Of a stretch of DNA of 64,000 nucleotides, positions 58,084 through 64,000 are shown piece after piece (the stretch's first letter is position 1; each line of letters opens with the position of its first letter). The DNA comes from Paramacrobiotus metropolitanus (taxonomy: Eukaryota; Tardigrada; Eutardigrada; Parachela; Macrobiotidae). A model generated the notes under the pieces. It did no database searches. It saw only the letters and a list, made by a program, of their open reading frames with translations, and had not been told where the DNA came from. The DNA lies in contig NW_026570230.1 in NCBI RefSeq assembly GCF_019649055.1, positions 1,364,001-1,428,000 of the forward strand, given 5' to 3'. The translations under genes and the position numbers were made by a program.

Positions 58084-58554
58084 TTAGAAGATGTGCTTGG
58101 CAAGCTCGGCACAGATGCTAACGATTTGCTGGTAAGAAAACTCGAGTGACCACGTTTCACCCACAGCTTTGGTGATCCGGAACCAGTTGCTGGTTGGAGT
58201 TGCCCTCGTGTGGGATCGGAAATAATATGCATCACGGTTCTTGTCGGTGACAAGCATACGGACTGGGCGTTTCTGCAGTAACGACTGAACAAGAAACCGC
58301 ACAAACTCTACCTCACTGTCCAACTGAACCAAACGGTTCACAAGGCGAGAGTCTAACTCATTGACACGCACATCGGTTTCTGTGCCATCTGGTTTGGTAG
58401 CAAAGCGAACAAAAGTGGCAGACTTATCAGCTTCATGATACCCCATACGACAGGTGTCACGAATGCCGTACCAGTAAACACCATTTTCATGCTTCAGTAA
58501 AGGTAAAGGCTGCGCTGCCCCAGGCTGTAATACCATCATAGACATCATTTTCAT
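58084..58554 (-). CDS. Small element protein A (novel family)
   Basis: 156 aa, ATG at 58554 (Met-rich MKMMSMMV start; a later Met at 4 or 6 is possible). Paralogue of protein B with RMGYHEAD at 36-43, NELDSRLVNRLV at 65-76, EFVRFLVQSLL at 83-93. It is followed by a third strand-rich part and a C-terminal helix (YQQIVSICAELAKHIF). No signal peptide or membrane segment. It is likely soluble; whether it is virion or regulatory is unknown. Confidence 0.75.
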   Translation of the reverse strand: MKMMSMMVLQPGAAQPLPLLKHENGVYWYGIRDTCRMGYHEADKSATFVRFATKPDGTETDVRVNELDSRLVNRLVQLDSEVEFVRFLVQSLLQKRPVRMLVTDKNRDAYYFRSHTRATPTSNWFRITKAVGETWSLEFSYQQIVSICAELAKHIF

Positions 58555-58600
58555 GCACTGTCATTGATGCCTACAAGTTGTATTAAGCGTGTCATTGGGG

Positions 58601-58650
58601 ATACCTAAGTGTACTTAAGCATACAGTTTCGCGTAGACTTCTGTCACATA
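58601..58650 (-). promoter_or_regulatory. Conserved intergenic element upstream of protein A
   Basis: Second copy of the element described at 57981-58030; both end 'gacttctgtcac' and carry 'ttaagcata'. The nearby 'tcattgat[a/g]ccta' (57965 and 58561) is also shared. Confidence 0.45.
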
Positions 58651-58657
58651 CCTTTTG

Positions 58658-58879
58658 CTACATCTGGATTGGTCCGTACCCGGTGATTCGGTACAGCTGC
58701 CGCCCCCGTAATAGTGAAGACATATTTTGAAACATTTTATTAAACATAACATCGGGAATTAAGACAGGCTGACCAGAGTTTTGTAATATTAAGTTCATTT
58801 GAACGTAAATTTCAAAGCTCCACAGCGCTAGGCAAAGTACGGAGACTATGCTATAAAATATCAGGTCGCGTTTATCCAT
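58658..58879 (-). CDS. Small single-pass membrane protein 2
   Basis: 73 aa, ATG at 58879, overlapping the previous gene by 8 bp. MDKRD then one strong hydrophobic helix (LIFYSIVSVLCLALWSFEIYV), then a polar tail with NMSSLLRGRQLYRITGYG. It resembles the upstream protein in size and layout. Likely a membrane protein of the virion or host membrane; no family recognised. Confidence 0.65.
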   Translation of the reverse strand: MDKRDLIFYSIVSVLCLALWSFEIYVQMNLILQNSGQPVLIPDVMFNKMFQNMSSLLRGRQLYRITGYGPIQM

Positions 58880-59087
58880 TGTGCGTTGAGTTATCAGTCA
58901 GCATCATCGTGTTTAGAAAAGCTTGGGTAACATCCTTGGAAGCCTTAATGTCAATTTCAGTAATATTTCTGGCCCCCGCCCACGTTGAATATATTTGCAA
59001 CGTATAAAAACTTAACAGCAAGCCAAACATAATCACCCAAAAAATGGTGCTTATGACCTGCTTTTTATTAATGCTTGACAAGTCCAT
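58872..59087 (-). CDS. Small single-pass membrane protein 1
   Basis: 71 aa, ATG at 59087, overlapping the protease gene end by 20 bp in another frame. A short charged head (MDLSSINKKQ), one hydrophobic helix (VISTIFWVIMFGLLLSFYTL) and a tail with two N-glycosylation sequons (NIT, NST), suggesting the C-terminus is luminal/extracellular. Function unknown. Confidence 0.65.
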   Translation of the reverse strand: MDLSSINKKQVISTIFWVIMFGLLLSFYTLQIYSTWAGARNITEIDIKASKDVTQAFLNTMMLTDNSTHNG

Positions 59088-59565
59088 TTATAAAATTTCG
59101 ATCTCTCACTCTAGTTCCCAAACTAAAAAACTTGTTAACGAATTTGCAAACAAATTTGTCGTTCATTCCTTTATGTTTGGTTAAGGCTGACATCACGTCG
59201 ACGTACGAAAATCCATAGCTTCGTAATGTAACAAAGAACATACAATACTGTCCACATACAGTACTATCCTCGTTCTGTCGTTCTGTATTAGACATTGTAA
59301 CAAAATCGTCTCCCATCCACTGTTTTATATGCGTTGAATATATGGCTGGGTTTTGTCCGTACGAGTCGAAAGCCTCAATCAGACCTGGTGATATACAATA
59401 AAATGCTACCCAGTGTTGCCCCGGCTTTCCTTCAGGCTCAGTATTCACAACATATGCACCGGGAAATTCCTTTTCAGGAATTTTGTCTGCTGAAAATACG
59501 CCAACAAAAACTTCGCGAATCTTAGGATCCTGACGTAGTGCGTTCTCGATCTCAAAGTTGTTCAT
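59068..59565 (-). CDS. Adenovirus-type cysteine protease (adenain-like, C5/Ulp1 clan)
   Basis: 165 aa, close to the usual length for Polinton proteases. Virion maturation protease. The catalytic triad is visible: His in GQHWVAFY (residue about 51), Asp in AFDSYGQNP (position usually Glu/Asp) and Cys in STVCGQYCMFFV with the oxyanion-hole Gln before it. The ATG at 59565 overlaps the capsid stop (ATGA, 59562-59565). Likely substrates are encoded next door: the core protein carries two motifs of the adenain type. All key residues are intact. Confidence 0.9.
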   Translation of the reverse strand: MNNFEIENALRQDPKIREVFVGVFSADKIPEKEFPGAYVVNTEPEGKPGQHWVAFYCISPGLIEAFDSYGQNPAIYSTHIKQWMGDDFVTMSNTERQNEDSTVCGQYCMFFVTLRSYGFSYVDVMSALTKHKGMNDKFVCKFVNKFFSLGTRVRDRNFINGLVKH

Positions 59566-60914
59566 GGTGCAAAATCGAAAATTACTTGACGATTATTGTT
59601 TATTTCAATAACGTTGTCGTATATAAGCATTGCAATGCAATCCACGTTTTCTTCAAGTCCTTTCGCAAATTTTAAGTGTATATTTAAATTTCCATGCCGA
59701 GACAATGACAATGCTCCTCGCCCTGTATGTCCACGTGTAAAATCAAATCCGTATAGACAAAAACCTCCCTTGTTGTATTTGTCTCGATCAAATGGCAGCT
59801 CACCTGCTCCTTCATTAAGACGTTCTAAGGTATCCAACAAGCCTTCGTATCCCTGAATTGAGCTTCCCTTCTCATAGTTTAAATTGTACCCTTGCGTGGG
59901 AAACAGCTGACCGTCAATTTCTGCTACTAAACTAGTTAAGTTGCAATGAATGAAATTGAACGGTGATGAGATTATTTCTCCGGCAAACGAGCGACTGGGC
60001 ACCATTCCAAATATCATTACTTTTGGAAGCTGACCAATCACAATATTAGACCAAACCGCTTGCTGCTGGCCTAACATTAACGTGTGTTCACGCATTACCA
60101 CACGCTCAATGTGATATTTTGCTGTCGTACTGAGTAATTGCTTACTCATCGCAGTCAAAAAGTCGGGCGAAGGTTCGTATTTACGTATTTTTAATCGGGG
60201 ATTTCTAATTGCAACTGTTTTGGGTCCATTATTTTCGCCGTCTGCTATAAATGCCAATGCGTTTCTATTCCGCACAAGCTTTATGCTTAATTCTATTCCC
60301 GGAATTAGCGGCTTATCTTGCTGGAAAAGGTCACAATGCAGCTTTCCTGATAGTTGTAAAGGTTTGAACTTCTGGATCCAGTTTCTTCGAGTGTTAGCAC
60401 CGTCGCTATGGAAACGGTTGTGCTTTGGTTCTTCGGTCGGTGTGTAATGTATTTGGGTTTTGTCAAAATTATTGTCCAATGTAAAACCTGACAATGTAAG
60501 TTGTGATTTTTGCGCCTGGGTTGTGAAACCCAGTAAAGTTTCCAAGTACGCTCGGTAATGGTACATTGTGCTGGTATCGGTTATATTTCTGCCACCAATT
60601 GTAATCGTTACCGAATGAAATAAGCTGTGCAAGGTATTGTTGATCGGCGCCAAACAATCAGCATCTTTGATTTCGGTTCCATCCTTATTAGTAACATGGA
60701 GATCACAGGTAAACCGTATGTCTGCAAGGCTAACGAGCTCGCTTAGTGACGGTGCAATAGTAAATACAATATCGTTCGCTTCATCGAAAGTAGCCTGCGC
60801 TGGTCCAATATCATAATCTTTTGTGTTCCATCGTTCTGTTAGAGTTGCTGGTAGGTAAAATAAATGACTTTCCAAGAGCATTGATGGCTCCGATCCCGCT
60901 TCAATCATCGCCAT
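59562..60914 (-). CDS. Major capsid protein, double jelly roll (hexon-like)
   Basis: 450 aa. Matches the capsid protein family of Polintons/adintoviruses, often annotated in animals as 'F54H12.2-like'. The signature region DADCLAPINNTLHSLFHSVT, then ITIGGRNITD and MYHYRAYLETLLGF, is conserved in those proteins; a second barrel follows around VVMREHTLMLGQQQAVWSNI, and the C-terminus has NEGAGELPFDRDKYNKGG. It would form pseudo-hexameric capsomers from trimers. ATG at 60914 is 2 bp after the core-protein stop. Frame intact. Confidence 0.9.
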   Translation of the reverse strand: MAMIEAGSEPSMLLESHLFYLPATLTERWNTKDYDIGPAQATFDEANDIVFTIAPSLSELVSLADIRFTCDLHVTNKDGTEIKDADCLAPINNTLHSLFHSVTITIGGRNITDTSTMYHYRAYLETLLGFTTQAQKSQLTLSGFTLDNNFDKTQIHYTPTEEPKHNRFHSDGANTRRNWIQKFKPLQLSGKLHCDLFQQDKPLIPGIELSIKLVRNRNALAFIADGENNGPKTVAIRNPRLKIRKYEPSPDFLTAMSKQLLSTTAKYHIERVVMREHTLMLGQQQAVWSNIVIGQLPKVMIFGMVPSRSFAGEIISSPFNFIHCNLTSLVAEIDGQLFPTQGYNLNYEKGSSIQGYEGLLDTLERLNEGAGELPFDRDKYNKGGFCLYGFDFTRGHTGRGALSLSRHGNLNIHLKFAKGLEENVDCIAMLIYDNVIEINNNRQVIFDFAP

Positions 60915-60916
60915 TC

Positions 60917-61357
60917 TTAAAACCTATTGGCGATGGCGTCAATGGCTTTTTGACGTTTTGTTCGTTTTCTGCTTTTGCGTTTTACAGAGCGTTTCGACAC
61001 TCGATGTAAATTACGACGTTTTGTCCGCCTGCGTTGACGTTTTCTCCCGCCCTTAATGCCCATCTCACTGTCTTGAGATTGCCTCAGTTTTTTGTTGACT
61101 TTCTCTACTGCTTGGTCAATGACAGATTCTACTGCTTTAGAAGCCACTGTCTTCATATGTGGGTGAGCTTTTGCTACAAGGTTGGAGATATACGGTGCTG
61201 CCTTGCTAAATAGACCTTTTGCAAATCCTATGACGCGTCCCCAGAAGCTTCCTCCACTAATCGGCGCTCCTCTGTACCTTGGCATTCCAAAGCCATGTTG
61301 CTTGGCAAACAGCTCTGTATACCGCGTTTCGCTGAAGGAATGTTCTTTTAACACCAT
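60917..61357 (-). CDS. Core/pVI-pX-like protein with two protease motifs
   Basis: 146 aa, ATG at 61357. Three parts: a leader to residue 36 ending ISGG; a middle with an amphipathic helix (SFWGRVIGFAKGLFSKAAPY) like the membrane-lytic part of adenovirus pVI; and from residue 105, after IKGG, a very basic tail (about half Arg/Lys) like adenovirus core peptides. ISGG|S (33-37) and IKGG|R (101-105) both fit the (M/I/L)xGG|x adenain cleavage rule. The encoded protease would split it into leader, lytic and DNA-binding peptides. Confidence 0.8.
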   Translation of the reverse strand: MVLKEHSFSETRYTELFAKQHGFGMPRYRGAPISGGSFWGRVIGFAKGLFSKAAPYISNLVAKAHPHMKTVASKAVESVIDQAVEKVNKKLRQSQDSEMGIKGGRKRQRRRTKRRNLHRVSKRSVKRKSRKRTKRQKAIDAIANRF

Positions 61358-61360
61358 TCT

Positions 61361-62200
61361 TTAATGTTTTTTCGGTCTGAAATGTAATTTTATAACTGCA
61401 GTGCCTGCATGAAATCTGATTTCATCCCCTTGATCATCCAACACTTCGATCGCTACTGTGCTAAATGTTTGTTTTAGAACAGGGACGTAATGAGGATTTT
61501 CAAAGCGCATTATTGTACTATCAAACGAACTGGCCGACGAGCATAATGTGCGTAAAACGGGCACCATTGCGTCCCCTAACAGACCATACTCAGCTAAGTC
61601 ACAGTAGATGTGAAGTAGTCGGCAGTGTTGCGAGTGGCGTAGCGCAAACGGTTCCTCTTCTGTACCGGAATAGGGGTATAAATTGTACAGACCAAGTGTC
61701 CGCGTATATTCCGGTCCTTCAAAGGTAAGTTGTGTATCACGACGTACAACAAGTTGCGCAGATTCACCATTAATGCGTATTATACCAAACGGTAGCTTTT
61801 GAAACCGCTTTAATGCTTCCTCGCTTTCTTTTTCTGACTTTGGAAGAACCTCTTTAATAAGATCAAGGGTGCTAAACGGGAAGTCTACTGCACGGGATAC
61901 TCGTGGGTTTACTACTAAGAGCTCGTTAACGCTACGTATAAGATCGTATTCGTCTCTGTAAGATATTCGGCTAGGAAGCACGCGGACTTCAGTCGAAGGC
62001 ATCCAAGGTTTACCAATTGCAACTTTAAGCTGGGTGTGGAAGCGCATTTCCATTGGTGGAAGTATAATTTCTGACAAACCGACTTCCCAAGATCCATCTA
62101 AATCAATTGGACGAGCTAATTGTGTAATGTAATTACCTGCTCTATTGTCAGGAAACAACTGATGTGACGCCGAACTCGGCAATGACATATAAAAACTCAT
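61361..62200 (-). CDS. Minor capsid protein (penton-like, single jelly roll)
   Basis: 279 aa, ATG at 62200 overlapping the integrase stop (ATGA, 62197-62200). The N-terminal block MSFYMSLPSSASHQLFPDN, followed by YITQLARPIDLDGSWEVGLS, is typical of Polinton penton proteins. The C-terminal half is strand-rich and ends GTAVIKLHFRPKKH. Lies between integrase and core gene, as in many Polintons. Expected to form pentamers at the capsid vertices. Confidence 0.85.
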   Translation of the reverse strand: MSFYMSLPSSASHQLFPDNRAGNYITQLARPIDLDGSWEVGLSEIILPPMEMRFHTQLKVAIGKPWMPSTEVRVLPSRISYRDEYDLIRSVNELLVVNPRVSRAVDFPFSTLDLIKEVLPKSEKESEEALKRFQKLPFGIIRINGESAQLVVRRDTQLTFEGPEYTRTLGLYNLYPYSGTEEEPFALRHSQHCRLLHIYCDLAEYGLLGDAMVPVLRTLCSSASSFDSTIMRFENPHYVPVLKQTFSTVAIEVLDDQGDEIRFHAGTAVIKLHFRPKKH

Positions 62201-63260
62201 TTTAAATTATCTTTATCCTCCCAAGAACCATAAGCTGGCCCGTAGCCGTACCATCGGACAAGGTACTGCTCTCGTCCTTTATGCTGTCTTGTCTTCAATA
62301 TCCGTGATATTTTATGCATTGGGCGCTCCGTCATAATAAATTTCGATAATTCACTTGCATAAAATAAACCATCTACCGGCACACCATTCAAATCAGCGAC
62401 TTCATATAAATACATCTTTCCCTTAGAGAAAACATTAATCACTTTAAATATTTCCTCTGTAAAATTTGTTTCATATCCTTTTTCAAACGTCAGTTTTTTC
62501 TTTGCAAGTCGTACATAGTCTCCTTGTGTAAATACTGGCTTGGTCTGCCGTTCAAGTTGTTGCTCGTCAATCATTTTCTGTCGAATAATACGTGCTTCGT
62601 CTATTCCAACTTCATTAGGTGCAAAGCCTGTTGTTGAGTGTACAGAGTTATTGTACGACTCAATTACATTAGGAAGCACATCAATATACCTATAGGTTTG
62701 ATTCTCGGTCATGTATACATGCAAACGCTCTTTGATAGTTCGATTCAGACGCTCGACCATAGCACACTTTATATCATCATTTTTTGTAGTAAAGAAAATA
62801 ACACCGTTTTCTTTGAAAAACGTCTGCACTTCCTTTCCAATAAATTCTTTTCCGTTATCGCTCTGGCAGCGATTAGGCGGTCCTTTCTCCTTGTATACAT
62901 TAGTAAGTGCAGCAACTATATCTTTAGGTTTTTTGGACGCAACCGGTATTGCCCAAGCATACCGCGAAAAGCAATCGATGCACGTTAACAAGTACCGTAC
63001 CCCATCGTTCTCTTTATGAAATTTCTGCATATCTACAAGGTCGATCTGATGTTGAGCATTCACATCAACACATATAATCTTTCTTCTTTTAAATTTTGAG
63101 CGATACGGTCGGTGCTCCGTATACGTATCCTTTGACAATAGATACCTTTTCACCTGCGCCCTTGTAAATCCATATTTACTGGCTTCGTTGTACAGTCTTT
63201 CGACTCCACCCAAACTGCCTGGACTGGATGGTCCAGATATAGTTCATCCAGAGAAACCAT
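62197..63260 (-). CDS. Retroviral-type integrase with C-terminal chromodomain; 5' frame disruption
   Basis: Polinton integrase. DDE core: first Asp in TCIDCFSRYAW, second in QSDNGKEF, Glu in CAMVERLNRTIK. Upstream GGVERLYNEA and RYLLSKDTYTEHRPY blocks are typical. The C-terminal chromodomain runs from HKISRILKTRQHKGREQY to YGYGPAYGSWED. The long frame has no ATG near its start: it opens just after a TGA (63246-63244), with GGVERLY beginning about 63210. An ATG at 63260, overlapping the upstream stop (TAATG), starts a frame with the expected first residues (LDELYLDHP) but lies one base out of phase. So there is a one-base indel, a frameshift or a sequence error near 63225-63235. The remainder is intact. 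Confidence 0.85.
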
Positions 63261-64000
63261 TATGCATAAGATATCCAGCCAGCGCCGCTTTGGTTATTTG
63301 TTTTCAACTTTTTTAATGGTGGTTGATTCTTCTCTGACCGTTTGGATCGTTTAACAATCTCTTCAGGTTTATGTAATATTGCTGGTACAGCTGTCTTTCT
63401 ATGCGCAATTGAGGGTGTCCTATATGTTAAAGCTTTCATAGCCGTCGGTGCGGGCAAACTGCGCTGTTCGTATGTTAAAGCTTTTCTTAAAGGTGGCGCT
63501 GTAACACTAGGTAGTTCGTATGTCAAAGCGTTCTTGGGAATTGGTGCGGTTAAGCTAGGCTGTTCATATGTCAGTGCCTGAGGTACATGCGACTGTGTAT
63601 AAACAAGCGCTGGTGCAGTATTGCTACTGAGTAACTGCGGCTGGTGGTATGTTAGCGCTTGTGCTGTTACTGCAGGCTGCAGTGATAAATTTTGCGGTAC
63701 GGCTGCTCGAGTGTGGACGGAATGCTCGTCATCGCTGTCTGGCCATTCTACTTGCGGTAGTGGCGCATTGTGAGCCAGCTCTAATGTTGGAGATGGACTG
63801 CGTTTCTCCCAGTAAGACAGTTCTGGCAACGGATTTTGATACGTGATCTGATTGAGTTGATGCGTCATATTCTCTACCGCTGGAACAGTGTTGCCAGTTC
63901 GAAAATTGCGCGGTGGTCTTGGTCTCACACGCACCGGTTTAACCACACCTTTCTTCTCTTTCGATTTGTATACGTGTTTCACAAGAGTTTTTCCCGGAAC
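63260..64000 (-). CDS. Repeat-rich disordered protein, 5' end beyond window
   Basis: The frame is open through the window edge; the in-frame GTG at 63982 is not a credible start, so the N-terminus lies to the right. At least 247 codons are visible. The start of the visible part is basic (KEKKGVVKPVRVRPRPP), the middle acidic (PDSDDEHSV), followed by about six repeats of a 15-17-residue unit with core ALTYEQPSLTAP (variants ALTYHQPQ, ALVYTQSH, ALTYELPS, ALTYRTPS), then a basic tail (KRSKRSEKNQPPLKKLK). No family recognised. Its stop overlaps the integrase ATG (TAATG). It could be a structural or DNA-condensing protein. Confidence 0.7.
   Translation of the reverse strand, partial: VPGKTLVKHVYKSKEKKGVVKPVRVRPRPPRNFRTGNTVPAVENMTHQLNQITYQNPLPELSYWEKRSPSPTLELAHNAPLPQVEWPDSDDEHSVHTRAAVPQNLSLQPAVTAQALTYHQPQLLSSNTAPALVYTQSHVPQALTYEQPSLTAPIPKNALTYELPSVTAPPLRKALTYEQRSLPAPTAMKALTYRTPSIAHRKTAVPAILHKPEEIVKRSKRSEKNQPPLKKLKTNNQSGAGWISYA

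Larger units (their letters stand above)
56895..64000 (-). mobile_element. Polinton/Maverick- or adintovirus-like element (partial)
   Basis: About 7.1 kb of minus-strand genes with the Polinton set: chromodomain integrase, adenain-like protease, double-jelly-roll major capsid and penton-like minor capsid proteins, basic core protein. Genes are intronless and from integrase to the second small membrane protein overlap or nearly touch, unlike the host genes to the left. Polymerase B and packaging ATPase are absent from the window and would be expected beyond 64000. Left end and terminal repeats not found. It is either an integrated element or an endogenised virus copy. Confidence 0.88.

Overview
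The window is a stretch of nuclear genome from an intron-rich, fairly compact invertebrate animal. The host genes are metazoan families (DNAJC9, UBXN4, MOB3, HSD10-type dehydrogenase, receptor guanylate cyclase, rhodopsin-like GPCRs), split by short GT-AG introns of about 50-700 bp. An ecdysozoan such as a tardigrade is my best guess from gene size, intron size and GPCR style, but nothing in the window decides it. Many candidate reading frames here begin at non-ATG codons, so starts below were reset to ATG or to splice junctions wherever the sequence allowed.

Layout. 1.3-3.2 kb: DNAJC9 (+). 4.1-6.4 kb: UBXN4/erasin (-). 6.8-9.1 kb: a Tc1/paired-like helix-turn-helix region spliced in frame to an IAH1-type SGNH esterase that has lost its catalytic Ser and His (+). 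10.2-17.7 kb: three divergent class A GPCRs (two in tandem +, one -), a foldback element and a small secreted Cys-rich protein. 19.7-21.2 kb: HSD17B10-like dehydrogenase (+). 21.6-21.8 kb: a MITE with a TTA target duplication. 22.3-23.2 kb: an intronless four-module zinc-finger, gag-like protein. 24.3-30.7 kb: a young full-length Ty3/gypsy LTR retrotransposon (-) with a UUUAAAC frameshift site and an in-frame stop in gag. 31.8-39 kb: a receptor guanylate cyclase (-) with a substituted metal-binding Asp, plus a broken partial duplicate. 44.2-53.4 kb: a long GC-rich gene for a disordered protein (+) whose 4.5-kb intron holds an antisense MOB3 gene and whose 3' part holds a hAT-type MITE. 53.8-56.8 kb: repeats (29-bp minisatellite, palindromes, a roughly 550-bp inverted repeat).

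56.9-64 kb (-): a compact virus-like gene block belonging to a Polinton/Maverick or adintovirus-type element. In transcription order it holds a repeat-rich protein (open at the window edge), an integrase with C-terminal chromodomain, a penton-like minor capsid protein, a pVI/pX-like core protein with two adenain-type cleavage motifs, a double-jelly-roll major capsid protein, an adenovirus-type cysteine protease, two small membrane proteins and a family of small proteins of unknown function (two clear paralogues and a possible third). Neighbours overlap by 4-20 bp or lie 2-3 bp apart up to the membrane proteins; the small-protein family is spaced. Protein-primed polymerase and packaging ATPase are not in view and would lie to the right if present. 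The module explains virion structure, maturation and integration, while the small-protein family, the two membrane proteins and the repeat protein are the undescribed parts.
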